Of a stretch of DNA of 64,000 bases, positions 36,130 to 45,359 are shown piece after piece. Origin of the DNA: Lactobacillus sp. ESL0785 (GTDB lineage: Bacteria; Bacillota; Bacilli; Lactobacillales; Lactobacillaceae); NCBI RefSeq assembly GCF_029395455.1, contig NZ_CP113916.1, positions 434,001-498,000 of the forward strand, read 5' to 3'. The translations under genes and the position numbers were made by a program. The first letter of the stretch is position 1, and the number at the start of each line of letters is the position of its first letter. The notes under the pieces were generated by a model. The model saw only the letters and a list, made by a program, of their open reading frames with translations. It did no database searches and was not told the origin of the DNA.

Positions 36130-36241
36130 TAAGGGAGTAACAGCAATTACTTGCGATAAGTCCAACAGCCGAAAGCAAAACTTTCTGGGCTTATCTTAAT
36201 TAGTGAGACTTGTGTGCGGTGAGCATATAAGTCTCTTTTTT
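36130..36241 (+). promoter_or_regulatory. Probable yybP-ykoY (Mn2+) riboswitch with terminator
   Basis: An AAGGGAGTAAC loop sequence (36131-36141) and a GCGGTGAGC-type segment are the two conserved loops of the yybP-ykoY class. GATAAGTCC (36155-36163) pairs with GGGCTTATC (36187-36195). GAGACTT (36205-36211) pairs with AAGTCTC (36229-36235) ahead of a T-run and forms the terminator. L. lactis yoaB, a P-type ATPase, carries the same class, which supports the assignment. Recognition is by motif, not by a covariance search. Confidence 0.8.
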
Positions 36242-36257
36242 ATTAGGAGGTATGTAA

Positions 36258-38927
36258 ATGGCGCAAGATTATTATGCACAAACTAACCAAGAATTGACGC
36301 AAGAGTTGGACACGTCTTTGGTTTCTGGCCTGACAACCAAGCAAGTTGAGCAATTGCAAGATGAATATGGCCCGAATAGTTTGGCAGGTAAAAAGAAGGT
36401 TAGTCTTTGGCAACGCTTTTTAGCACAATTTAAAGATTTGATGATTATTGTCTTAATTATTGCAGCGTTACTATCTGGTTTGGTTGCGCAAGAATGGACT
36501 GATGCTGCGATTATTATGATTGTGGTTTTATTAAATGCTGGCTTAGGCGTTTTCCAAGAAGCCCGTTCGGAAGAGGCAATTAATGCTTTGAAAAAAATGG
36601 CGACACCGAATGCCCATGTTAAACGAGCTGGTCAAGTTGTGGAAATTCCTAGTACTGAATTAGTACCAGGAGATGTGGTGCTGTTAGAAGCCGGCGATGT
36701 AGTGCCAGCAGATTTAAGATTAACTACGGTTAATAGTCTAAAAGTGGAAGAGTCGGCTTTAACAGGTGAATCGATTCCTGTTGATAAAATAGCAACTCCT
36801 TTAGCAGCAAAAAAAGTTGCTTTGGCTGATCAAGATAACATGGCTTTTGCTAATACTAACGTTACTTATGGTCGCGGTGAAGGTGTAGTTACCCAAATCG
36901 GGATGCGGACAGAAGTAGGTAAAATTGCGGCTTTACTCAATAATACTGATGAGACAGACACACCATTAAAACAAAATTTGAACCAGTTGGGTAAAACCTT
37001 GACGATCATGATTTTAGTGATTTGTGCCGTTGTTTTTGCTGTCGGCTTTTTTACTAAACAAGGAACTGAGCCGACTGATAAATTAGCGATTGATATGTTC
37101 TTAGTGGCGGTTTCGTTAGCGGTAGCGGCAATTCCAGAAGGATTGCCAGCTATTGTCACGATTATCTTAGCCTTGGGAACGCAAGTAATGGCCCAACATA
37201 AGTCGATTGTGCGTAAGTTGCCAGCTGTTGAAACCTTAGGGGCAACTGATGTTATTTGTTCAGATAAGACGGGTACGCTGACGCAAAACAAAATGACCGT
37301 AGAGCAGTTATATTATGATGGCCAGCAGCACCAAGCCCGCCAGCTGATGCCAGCTGATAACCCGGCTTTACTTGCAATGCTTTTGGCAAATGATACGAAA
37401 ATTGCCAATCACCAGCAGCTTTTGGGCGATCCCACCGAAACGGCATTAGTGCAGTTTGCATTGGAGCAAAAAATTAATGTGCAGCAACTTTTGCAAGAAC
37501 ATCAACGTGTTCAAGAAGTACCATTTGATTCTGAACGCAAATTAATGAGTACGGTAAATAAGTTTGACGCACATTTTTTAGTAGCAGTTAAGGGTGCACC
37601 TGACCAATTATTGCAGCGAGTAACCAAAATTGAGCAAAATGGGCAAATTGTACCAATTTCTGCTAGCCAAAAAGAGCAAATCTTAGCAGTTAATCAGGAA
37701 ATGGCACAAAAAGCATTGCGCGTCTTAGGACTAGCATATAAAAATGTTGATCAAATTTATACTGAACCGACAAGTGCAAATGTTGAACAAGATCTGGTTT
37801 TTGCTGGTTTAGTTGGGATGATAGATCCTGAAAGGCCTGAAGCTAAAGCCGCAATTGCACAGGCGCGCCAAGCAGGGATTAGAACGGTAATGATTACCGG
37901 TGACTTTCAAGTAACTGCACAGGCAATTGCCGAGCGATTAGGAATTTTAGAGCCGGGACAAGAGCAACAAGTCTTGACTGGTGCTGAATTTGATGAATTG
38001 AGTGATCAATATTTAGCTGAACATGTTGCAGATTATAGTGTTTACGCCCGCGTTTCACCTGAGCATAAGGTGCGAATTGTTAAAGCATGGCAGGCTCAAG
38101 GCAAAATTGTGGCCATGACGGGTGATGGGGTTAATGACGCCCCAAGCTTGAAGCAAGCGGATATTGGCATTGGTATGGGAATTACAGGAACAGAAGTTTC
38201 TAAGGGTGCCAGTGATATGATCTTAGCTGATGATAATTTTGCAACGATTGTGGAAGCAGTTAAACAAGGACGTAAGGTCTTTAGTAATATTCAAAAAGCC
38301 ATTTTATATTTGATGAGTTGTAATGTCGGTGAAGTTTTAACGGTCTTCATGATGACCATGTTAGGTTGGGATATTTTGGCACCTGTGCAATTATTGTGGA
38401 TTAATTTAGTTACTGACACTTTGCCAGCAATTGCACTAGGCCTTGAACCCGTGGAAAAAGGTATTATGCAACGGCGTCCGCGGGGTAAAAAGTCTAATTT
38501 CTTTAGTGGCGGGGTTGCCAGCTCAATTATTTATCAAGGCATATTAGAAGGAATTTTGGTATTAATAACTTATCAATTGGGGCTTAATTTTGGCCCGCAT
38601 GTTGGCAATAGTCAATTGCAGCACGGAGATGCGCTAACAATGGCCTTCTTAACTCTAGGATTAATTCAACTGTTCCATGCGGTTAACTCAAAGTACATTC
38701 ACCAATCAATCTTTACTAAGCAGACGTTTGCTAATAAATGGTTTAACTGGGCAATCTTGGTTTCAGCATTAGTGATGGCGTCGGTCGAATTACCGTTCAT
38801 GACGAAATTCTTTGATGTAACTGAATTAAATGGTCGGCAATGGTCGATTGTGCTTTTAGCCGGAATTAGTATGATTGTCATTGTAGAAATTGTGAAGTTG
38901 GCCCAGAGAAAATTGGGGAAAAATTAG
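36258..38927 (+). CDS. P-type cation ATPase of the Ca2+/Mn2+ type (P2A)
   Basis: An 889-residue pump with ten membrane helices. TGES (A domain), phosphorylation site DKTGTLT (Asp336), PEGLPAIVT (helix 4) and GDGVNDAPSL (P domain) are present. Helix 6 reads NLVTDTLPA, keeping the Asn and Asp cation ligands of SERCA-like pumps. It is annotated as a Ca2+ pump in most genomes, but the leader suggests that Mn2+ controls it, so Mn2+ (or Ca2+) export is likely. TAGGAGG precedes the ATG. Confidence 0.95.
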   Translation: MAQDYYAQTNQELTQELDTSLVSGLTTKQVEQLQDEYGPNSLAGKKKVSLWQRFLAQFKDLMIIVLIIAALLSGLVAQEWTDAAIIMIVVLLNAGLGVFQEARSEEAINALKKMATPNAHVKRAGQVVEIPSTELVPGDVVLLEAGDVVPADLRLTTVNSLKVEESALTGESIPVDKIATPLAAKKVALADQDNMAFANTNVTYGRGEGVVTQIGMRTEVGKIAALLNNTDETDTPLKQNLNQLGKTLTIMILVICAVVFAVGFFTKQGTEPTDKLAIDMFLVAVSLAVAAIPEGLPAIVTIILALGTQVMAQHKSIVRKLPAVETLGATDVICSDKTGTLTQNKMTVEQLYYDGQQHQARQLMPADNPALLAMLLANDTKIANHQQLLGDPTETALVQFALEQKINVQQLLQEHQRVQEVPFDSERKLMSTVNKFDAHFLVAVKGAPDQLLQRVTKIEQNGQIVPISASQKEQILAVNQEMAQKALRVLGLAYKNVDQIYTEPTSANVEQDLVFAGLVGMIDPERPEAKAAIAQARQAGIRTVMITGDFQVTAQAIAERLGILEPGQEQQVLTGAEFDELSDQYLAEHVADYSVYARVSPEHKVRIVKAWQAQGKIVAMTGDGVNDAPSLKQADIGIGMGITGTEVSKGASDMILADDNFATIVEAVKQGRKVFSNIQKAILYLMSCNVGEVLTVFMMTMLGWDILAPVQLLWINLVTDTLPAIALGLEPVEKGIMQRRPRGKKSNFFSGGVASSIIYQGILEGILVLITYQLGLNFGPHVGNSQLQHGDALTMAFLTLGLIQLFHAVNSKYIHQSIFTKQTFANKWFNWAILVSALVMASVELPFMTKFFDVTELNGRQWSIVLLAGISMIVIVEIVKLAQRKLGKN

Positions 38928-38941
38928 AAGTAAATGTTATT

Positions 38942-38967
38942 GGCGATCGTATTAGGTCGCCTTTTTT
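38942..38967 (+). terminator. Terminator after the P-type ATPase
   Basis: GGCGA pairs with TCGCC around a ten-base loop, then six T's. Confidence 0.78.
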
Positions 38968-39025
38968 GTTATAAAAAAACCACTTAAACTACTATATTAG
39001 GTGACTAAATGCTGGATAATATTTT

Positions 39026-39475
39026 TTAGCTTAAAATTAACTCTGCAATTTTACTTAAAAATTCTGCGTCAACTTCGTCAAAAGTTGCGAAATCATTGCT
39101 GTCTAAATCCAAGACAGCAATTAATTTGTCATTTTTAATTAGTGGCACGACAATCTCGGAATTAGTTGTGGCATCACAGGCAATATGACCTGCAAATTGA
39201 TGAACGTTTGGGACAATTTGCGTTTGCCTGAGTTTAGCGGCTGTGCCACAAACGCCCTTACCAAGTTGAATATGCATGCAGGCGACGGGTCCTTGGAATG
39301 GTCCTAAAATTAATTCACCATCTTGATAGCGGTAAAAGCCGGCGTAACTAACGTTGGGTAGACCACTGAATAATAGTGCACTAATGTTACTCATGTTGGC
39401 AATCAGGTCGTGTTCGCATGCAAGTAAGCTACTGGCCTGCTTGAGCAACAATTGATAATTCTCTTGTTTATTCAT
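39026..39475 (-). CDS. msrC: Free methionine-(R)-sulfoxide reductase (GAF domain)
   Basis: A 149-residue single GAF-domain protein that repairs free methionine-R-sulfoxide. Cys66 (ACMHI), Cys76 (GVCGTA) and Cys100 (IACDA) match the catalytic triad Cys84, Cys94 and Cys118 of E. coli fRMsr with a constant offset of 18. The PLIKNDKLIAVLDLDS block is typical. A strong AAGGAGAAAT site precedes its start on the minus strand. It is convergent with the ATPase gene. Confidence 0.94.
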   Translation of the reverse strand: MNKQENYQLLLKQASSLLACEHDLIANMSNISALLFSGLPNVSYAGFYRYQDGELILGPFQGPVACMHIQLGKGVCGTAAKLRQTQIVPNVHQFAGHIACDATTNSEIVVPLIKNDKLIAVLDLDSNDFATFDEVDAEFLSKIAELILS

Positions 39476-39519
39476 TTATTTCTCCTTATTAAAGTTAGTG
39501 TAAACTAATTCGTTAAATT

Positions 39520-39533
39520 TGAAAACGATAACA
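39520..39533 (+). promoter_or_regulatory. cre site upstream of the DHA2 exporter
   Basis: TGAAAACGATAACA fits the CcpA cre consensus at all conserved positions. The promoter boxes are not clear. Confidence 0.6.
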
Positions 39534-39609
39534 AACTTACGAAACTAATTTCATTTTGTTATTCTAAATAAGTCGTCTAAAAATTAGGGACGAAATAGGA
39601 GGAATTTTG

Positions 39610-41025
39610 ATGAAAAAAATGGACGCAATTGTCAAGGTGGAAAAGCCTTGGCTTGTAATGGCAGGGATGTTAATCGGCACCTTTGTGGGGATGCTGTCAG
39701 AAACATCACTGAACATCGCATTGCCCCAATTAATGAAAACTTTTGGCGTCAGTAGTTCACAAATTCAATTTTTAGTAACAGGCTACATGTTAATTATTGG
39801 GATTATCTTGCCATTTTCAAGTTTATTAACTAAATGGTTTAGTACACGAAAAATCGTTATTACCGGGTTATTGGCCTTTATTATTGGATCAGTTATTTCA
39901 GCTATGGCACCTAATTTTGTCATTTTATTGACTGGCCGAATGATTCAAGGAATTGGAACGGGCTTAATTTTACCGATTACCTTTACAGTTGCGATGTTGA
40001 TTTTCCCACCATACAAGTTGGGGACAGCAATGGGTGTCTGCAGCTTGGTTATTATGCTGGCACCGGCAATCGGCCCAACTTTAACTGGAATTATCTTAGG
40101 TAAGTTATCGTGGAGCTATGTCTTCTGGTTGTTTGTACCATTCTTAGTTATTGCATTAATTTTAGCCATTTTTGGGTTAAAAAACGTTGGTCAAATTACT
40201 AAACCGCGCGTTGATTTCTTATCTGTAGTTGAGTCAGTGGTTGGTTTTTCAAGTTTGGTTATGTCAGTTAGCCTGGCAAGTGGCTTGGGCTGGAGTTCAC
40301 CAGTTGTCTTAGGATTACTTGTTCTTGGCATAATTGTCTTATTCTTTTATGGCAAGCGTCAATTACACTTGACTGAGCCGGTTTTGAATCTGCATGTCTT
40401 TAATAAACGTGCCTTTACTTTGGGTGCATTAAGTGTGATGGTCGACTTTGCCATTATTTTGTCAGCGATGTACTTATTGCCACAATATTTGCAAAAAGGG
40501 TTATCATTACCAGTTGCGATTACTGGGTTAATCATGTTGCCAGGTGGAATTATTAATGCAGTAGTTTCAGCTTTTGCTGGGAGAATGTATGATTCACTTG
40601 GAGCAAAAATTCCAGCAATACTTGGCTTTATCTTGGCTATTGTTGGGATCGTGATGTTATTAATGTCTAACAGTCATTCCAGCTTGGCTTATGTTGTGGC
40701 AGCACACATCATTTTGATGGTGGGTTGTCCGTTAGCGATGTCGCCGGCACAAACTTACGCCTTAAATTCTTTGCAGGGGCAAGAATCGGCTGATGGCAGT
40801 ACGATTTTGAATACCATGCAACAGATTGTTGGTGCCTTGGCAACGGCTTTAGCTACTAGCTTGCTTGGGTTAGGACAAGCAGCTTATCAAGGTGCTGACA
40901 ACGCCGCTCGGTTTACTAACGGAGTGCACTATGGTTTGTTCTTTACCCTTGTATTAGCCATTGTCGGTGTCTTATTGGGAATTAATTTTGGTGCAAGAAC
41001 GCCAAGTAAAGATCTTGATGCTTAA
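39610..41025 (+). CDS. DHA2-family MFS multidrug exporter (EmrB/QacA type)
   Basis: About 471 residues and 13-14 membrane helices. LNIALPQLMKTF in helix 1, GYMLIIGIILP and the GRMIQGIGTGLILP block (helix 4) followed by GPTLTGIILGKLSW (helix 5, motif C) mark drug/H+ antiporters of the DHA2 group. ATG 39610 lies after AGGAGGAATT. It is monocistronic. The substrate is unknown; the cre site would be unusual for a pure drug pump. Confidence 0.92.
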   Translation: MKKMDAIVKVEKPWLVMAGMLIGTFVGMLSETSLNIALPQLMKTFGVSSSQIQFLVTGYMLIIGIILPFSSLLTKWFSTRKIVITGLLAFIIGSVISAMAPNFVILLTGRMIQGIGTGLILPITFTVAMLIFPPYKLGTAMGVCSLVIMLAPAIGPTLTGIILGKLSWSYVFWLFVPFLVIALILAIFGLKNVGQITKPRVDFLSVVESVVGFSSLVMSVSLASGLGWSSPVVLGLLVLGIIVLFFYGKRQLHLTEPVLNLHVFNKRAFTLGALSVMVDFAIILSAMYLLPQYLQKGLSLPVAITGLIMLPGGIINAVVSAFAGRMYDSLGAKIPAILGFILAIVGIVMLLMSNSHSSLAYVVAAHIILMVGCPLAMSPAQTYALNSLQGQESADGSTILNTMQQIVGALATALATSLLGLGQAAYQGADNAARFTNGVHYGLFFTLVLAIVGVLLGINFGARTPSKDLDA

Positions 41026-41040
41026 AAAATAATACTACTT

Positions 41041-41082
41041 AAATAACTTTTATCTTTTAATTTGAGGTAAAAGTTATTTTTT
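41041..41082 (+). terminator. Terminator after the DHA2 exporter
   Basis: AAATAACTTTTA pairs exactly with TAAAAGTTATTT, with T's after. Confidence 0.85.
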
Positions 41083-41157
41083 ACTGATATAATTAAAAAA
41101 ATATTAAGTATTTAATATTTTACTTAAAATAAGCCTTAATTTTTTTAAAAAATAAAT

Positions 41158-41166
41158 TGGTATAGT
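41158..41166 (+). promoter_or_regulatory. Extended -10 promoter of the glutamine ABC operon
   Basis: TGG directly before TATAGT. The -35 region is weak. Confidence 0.4.
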
Positions 41167-41222
41167 AAAATAGCTATAGTTATAGATTAAATTTTATTGC
41201 AATGATAATGAAAGGGGCGACA

Positions 41223-41963
41223 ATGATGTCAATGATAGAATTTCATGATGTGCAAAAGTTTTACGGCCATTTTCACGCACTGCATGACATTAATTTAAAG
41301 ATCGATCGAGGCGAAACGGTGGTCCTAATTGGGCCATCTGGTTCAGGAAAGAGTACATTGGTACGAACTGTTAACGGCTTAGAATCAATTCAAAAGGGAC
41401 AATTGATTGTGAATAATCATGATTTATCTGATCCTAAAACTGATCTGAATATTTTGCGGCGTGATGTTGGAATGGTCTTCCAGCATTTTAATTTATATAA
41501 GAACAAAGATGTTCTGGAAAATATTATGTTGGCTCCACGAATTGTTAGCCACATGCCGGAAAAAGAAAATAAGGAACAGGCAATGCACTTGCTTGAGATG
41601 GTTGGCCTTGAAAAATGGGCGCATAATATGCCGTCACAGATTTCCGGTGGTCAAAAGCAACGGGTGGCAATTGCTCGAACGCTAGCCATGCGGCCAAAAT
41701 TGATCTTATATGATGAGCCAACTTCTGCACTTGATCCAGAAATGATTGACGATGTGCTGCAAGTTATTAAAAAAGTCACGGCTGATAGTGGCATGACTTC
41801 ATTAATTGTGACGCATGAGATGGGCTTTGCCAAAGAAGTTGCTAACCGAGTGATTTTTATGGATCGGGGTAGAATTGTTGAAGATGATCAAAGTGAAAGT
41901 TTCTTCAAACAGCCTAAGACGGAAAGGGCACAACAATTTTTGAGTAAAATTATTGCTCACTAA
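41223..41963 (+). CDS. glnQ: Glutamine-type ABC transporter ATPase
   Basis: About 246 residues. It has Walker A GPSGSGKST, Q-loop, signature ISGGQKQR, Walker B LILYDEPTSALDPE and switch His in VTHEMGF, all in the polar amino-acid (GlnQ/HisP) pattern. It powers the two permeases that follow. AAAGGGG favours ATG 41223 or 41226. It is first in a four-gene operon. Confidence 0.95.
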   Translation: MMSMIEFHDVQKFYGHFHALHDINLKIDRGETVVLIGPSGSGKSTLVRTVNGLESIQKGQLIVNNHDLSDPKTDLNILRRDVGMVFQHFNLYKNKDVLENIMLAPRIVSHMPEKENKEQAMHLLEMVGLEKWAHNMPSQISGGQKQRVAIARTLAMRPKLILYDEPTSALDPEMIDDVLQVIKKVTADSGMTSLIVTHEMGFAKEVANRVIFMDRGRIVEDDQSESFFKQPKTERAQQFLSKIIAH

Positions 41964-41975
41964 GGAGGATCAATC

Positions 41976-42791
41976 ATGAAAAAGAAATTTTGGTTGTTTT
42001 CTCTGGTAGCTAGTTTATTTTTGCTAACTGGTTGTGGTCGCAGTTTGAGTGACCAATCGGTTTTAGATAATGTAAAGCGGACTAATACAATCTCTTGGGG
42101 TGTCAAGGGCGATGTTAAATTATTTGGCTTAATTGATGTTAAAGATGGTCAGCAAAAAGGATTTGACGTTGATATGGCCAAGGCAATTACCAAACATATT
42201 TTAGGTCCAACGGGTAAAGCTGAATTTACAACAACAACTTCGCAATCACGGATTCCGCTATTGAAGAACGGAAATGTGGATGCGGTGATTGCAACGATGT
42301 CAATCACACCGGAACGGAAAAAGGTAATTTCTTTTTCTAAGTCTTATTTTGATGCGGGGCAGTCACTGTTGGTACCCAAAAATTCGTCAATCCATAGTGT
42401 TAAAGACCTTAATGGCAAGACAGTAATTGGTGTTGTGGGGGCTAATTCAGTTCCTAATATTAAAAAAGTGGCACCTAAGGCACGTGTAATTGAATTGCAG
42501 GATTATGCTCAGGCAATGAATGCATTAAAGTCTCACCAAGGTGATGCACTAACAACAGATAACGGAATTTTGTTTGGGTTAGCTGTTCAAAATCCGGGCT
42601 ATGAAGTTCGTGGTGGAACATTTACAGTTGAGCCGTATGGTGTTGCAGTCAACAAAGGGCAGATTGGTTTTACTAAAGCTGTTGACAAAGCGGTTTTGGA
42701 AATGCAGCACGATGGCGAATATAACCGCTTAATTAAAAAATGGTTTGGTGATGTACCGGGATTTAAGTATAAGGAGTTGTATCGCAAATGA
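41976..42791 (+). CDS. glnH: Amino-acid-binding lipoprotein of the glutamine ABC transporter
   Basis: 271 residues with lipobox LTGC (Cys20). The SBP family 3 layout is clear: WGVKGDVKLFGLIDVKDG near the start, FDVDMAKAI, and DAVIATMSITPERK near 100. It is membrane-anchored outside and delivers an amino acid, probably glutamine or glutamate, to the permeases. Its stop overlaps the next start. Confidence 0.94.
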   Translation: MKKKFWLFSLVASLFLLTGCGRSLSDQSVLDNVKRTNTISWGVKGDVKLFGLIDVKDGQQKGFDVDMAKAITKHILGPTGKAEFTTTTSQSRIPLLKNGNVDAVIATMSITPERKKVISFSKSYFDAGQSLLVPKNSSIHSVKDLNGKTVIGVVGANSVPNIKKVAPKARVIELQDYAQAMNALKSHQGDALTTDNGILFGLAVQNPGYEVRGGTFTVEPYGVAVNKGQIGFTKAVDKAVLEMQHDGEYNRLIKKWFGDVPGFKYKELYRK

Positions 42792-43426
42792 TTAATATTT
42801 TCTCTCATTTTAGCAGTCAACTGCTGGTTGGCTTGGGTTGGACTGTGTTATCAAGCGTGATTGCCTTATTCTTCAGCCTGATTATCGGTACCTTATTTGC
42901 AATTATGGAAATTGTACCAAATAAAGTTTTGCGGACAATTGGTCGTGCTTATGTAGAAATTTTTCGAAATATTCCGCTGTTGGTAATTACGATGTTCTTT
43001 TACCTTGTTATTCCAATGTATGTTGTTAAAATCAACGGTTTTACAGCGGGAACAATTGGGTTAACGCTCTACACTTCAGCTTTTATCGCTGAAACGGTAC
43101 GTTCAGGTATTCAATCGGTTTCTGGTGGTCAGATGGAAGGTGCTCGTTCAACGGGGATGACCTATTGGCAAGCAATGCGGTATATTATTTTGCCGCAAGC
43201 CTTTAAGATTGTAATTCCACCGCTGGGTAATCAATTTGTTAATTTGGTAAAAAATTCGTCGGTTTTAGCCTTTGTTGCTGGCTTTGATCTTATGTATCAG
43301 GCTAACTCAATTGCTTCAACTACTTTTGATACAATCAACAGTTACTTGGTTGTTGGTGTTTTATATTTAATAATTACTTTGCCGCTTAGTTATTATATGC
43401 AGCATTTAGAGAAAAAGTTGGCCTAG
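42788..43426 (+). CDS. glnP: Amino acid ABC permease 1
   Basis: A 212-residue HisM-type permease with about five helices. The EAA loop is seen as EGARSTGMTYWQAMRYIILPQAF (about 119-141). The ATG overlaps the glnH stop (ATGA). It pairs with the second permease to form the channel. Confidence 0.93.
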   Translation: MINIFSHFSSQLLVGLGWTVLSSVIALFFSLIIGTLFAIMEIVPNKVLRTIGRAYVEIFRNIPLLVITMFFYLVIPMYVVKINGFTAGTIGLTLYTSAFIAETVRSGIQSVSGGQMEGARSTGMTYWQAMRYIILPQAFKIVIPPLGNQFVNLVKNSSVLAFVAGFDLMYQANSIASTTFDTINSYLVVGVLYLIITLPLSYYMQHLEKKLA

Positions 43427-43441
43427 AGGAGGTGCAGGAAA

Positions 43442-44095
43442 ATGCAAAATTGGATTAACGCCTTTTCGTGGCTCAACGTTCGCTTTTTGTTGATGGGGCT
43501 GTGGGTAACGATTTATATTTCAGTTATATCAGTTATTTTAAGTTTTATCTTAGGTTCAATTTTAGGAATTATTCGTTATTCAAAGATTAAGTTTATTTCT
43601 AAAATTGTTGGCTTTATTATTGATATTATCCGTAATGTGCCACTATTGTTGATTATTTTCTTTACGTATTTTGGTTTGCCGAATTTTGGTTTACGACCAG
43701 AAACAATTCCTGCGGCAATTATTGCAATGACTGTCTTTGAATCGACGATGATTGCCGAAATTGTGCGCTCAGGTATTCAATCAGTTGATCCGGGGCAAAT
43801 GGAAGGTGCTCGCTCGACTGGAATGAGTTTTGTACAGGCTTTATGGCATGTTGTTTTGCCGCAAGCATATAAGAATATGATCCCCACAATTATCAGTCAA
43901 TTTGTTTCTTTGATTAAGGATACATCATTAGCCACGATTATTGTGGTACCGGAAATGATGCAACATGCACAGGTTATTTATGGGCAAAATGCCAACTATA
44001 TTTTGCCGATGTTTGCGGCCTTAGCAGTGTTATATTTTATTGTTTGCTTCACATTATCAGTGATTGGTAATCAGATTGGTAAACGATTGTCATAA
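43442..44095 (+). CDS. Amino acid ABC permease 2
   Basis: 217 residues, HisM type, about five helices, with the EAA loop EGARSTGMSFVQALWHVVLPQAY (about 121-143). GAGGTGCAGG gives the ribosome site. With permease 1 it forms the heterodimeric channel of the importer. Confidence 0.93.
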   Translation: MQNWINAFSWLNVRFLLMGLWVTIYISVISVILSFILGSILGIIRYSKIKFISKIVGFIIDIIRNVPLLLIIFFTYFGLPNFGLRPETIPAAIIAMTVFESTMIAEIVRSGIQSVDPGQMEGARSTGMSFVQALWHVVLPQAYKNMIPTIISQFVSLIKDTSLATIIVVPEMMQHAQVIYGQNANYILPMFAALAVLYFIVCFTLSVIGNQIGKRLS

Positions 44096-44128
44096 GGATA
44101 AACTATAAATTTTTAAAAAATAATACGG

Positions 44129-44157
44129 AAAAGCTTGAGTTTGCTCGAGCTTTTTTT
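44129..44157 (+). terminator. Terminator of the glutamine ABC operon
   Basis: AAAAGCTTGAG pairs with CTCGAGCTTTT (one mismatch), then T's. Confidence 0.88.
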
Positions 44158-44195
44158 GTAGGCTTAAAATAGAGATTATTTAAGAAAGATTGATT

Positions 44196-45350
44196 ATGAA
44201 AAGTTTTTTGTTTCGCCTTTATTTACAGGTAATGAAGCTGCTGGCTCATTTTACTAAAATAAATAATAAGGAAATTGTCGTTCTGAATGGTGCGGGACGG
44301 TCAGGATCAAATGGCTACTTGTTTGCTAAGTACGTGCGGGCAAAGCAGCCAGATTATGTGGTCACATTAGTTGAACCGTGGCCGTCAGCTCATTTGCCGT
44401 GGGCTACTTGGCGTAAAATTGGTGCGGCCAAGTACGTTGTAACTACCCATCAGCCTTTTAAAATACGTCAAAAGCAGGTTAACATCCAATTTTGGCATGG
44501 TATTCCGTTGAAGCGTATGGGCTTGTTAGCTAATAATACTAAGACAAGGGATAATCAGCGTAATCGCAAATTGTGGCAGCATAAAGCAGATGTAGTGTGT
44601 TCAAGCTCGGATTTGTATGAAACTTTGATGAGTGCCTGTGTTGGGATTGAAGCAAAGCAGTACCAAAAATTGGGTTTTCCGCGGCTGGATGCTTTACGTC
44701 AGTCAATAATTAGCAAAGAGCAGCTAGTGCAGGACTTATTTGATACAGATGATAGTCAAGCACAAGTTGGAATTTACATGCCGACTTTTCGTTATGAATT
44801 AGAAGATCAAGAAGTAATGTCGCGGATTAAAGCTGGCAATTTTTTTGCCTTAGCTGATTTTGCCGGTGCTAGATTGAATGAAGCTTTAAAAAAGCAGCAT
44901 CAATATTTAATTGTTAAACTCCATCCTTACGAAATGCAATTATTTAATAAGTTAACTAGTGATTTTTCTAATATTGCGTTTCTTAATAATGATTATTTAG
45001 CTAAAAATGATTATGATTTGTATGAATTACTTGGTGCAACAGATTTTTTGGTAACGGATTTTTCGTCAATTTATTTTGATTACTTAAATTTGGCGAAGCC
45101 CATGATTTTTGTTACTAATTATTTAGAAAAATACGAGCAGACACGGGGACTATTATTAAGTCCTTATGAAGAAATTGTACCGGGGCCGTGTGTTAAGACG
45201 CAGACAGAATTATTGGCGGCATTAACGCAAGTAGCTTGCGGTCAAGATGATTACAAGCAAAAGCGGCAGTATTGGCTTAATTTAATTAATGAAGTTCAGA
45301 CTGGTGATAATTGCGCGCGGGTATTTAATTTTATGACGCAGAATTATTAG
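44196..45350 (+). CDS. CDP-glycerol glycerophosphotransferase-like enzyme
   Basis: About 384 residues of the TagB/TagF-related family. FWHGIPLKRMG near 96, KLHPYE near 248 and VTDFSSIYFDYLNL near 288 are the family's core motifs, which bind CDP-glycerol and the acceptor. It transfers glycerol phosphate (or a similar polyol phosphate) to a wall glycan or teichoic-acid-like chain on the inner membrane face. ATG 44196 is preferred over upstream TTG. It heads a small wall-polymer operon with a flippase and GT32. Confidence 0.9.
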   Translation: MKSFLFRLYLQVMKLLAHFTKINNKEIVVLNGAGRSGSNGYLFAKYVRAKQPDYVVTLVEPWPSAHLPWATWRKIGAAKYVVTTHQPFKIRQKQVNIQFWHGIPLKRMGLLANNTKTRDNQRNRKLWQHKADVVCSSSDLYETLMSACVGIEAKQYQKLGFPRLDALRQSIISKEQLVQDLFDTDDSQAQVGIYMPTFRYELEDQEVMSRIKAGNFFALADFAGARLNEALKKQHQYLIVKLHPYEMQLFNKLTSDFSNIAFLNNDYLAKNDYDLYELLGATDFLVTDFSSIYFDYLNLAKPMIFVTNYLEKYEQTRGLLLSPYEEIVPGPCVKTQTELLAALTQVACGQDDYKQKRQYWLNLINEVQTGDNCARVFNFMTQNY

Positions 45351-45359
45351 AGGGAAATT

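Noticed and set aside
36866-37291. Open frame of 141 codons on the minus strand
   Set aside because: Antisense to the P-type ATPase; composition reflects the sense gene and no start signal is present.
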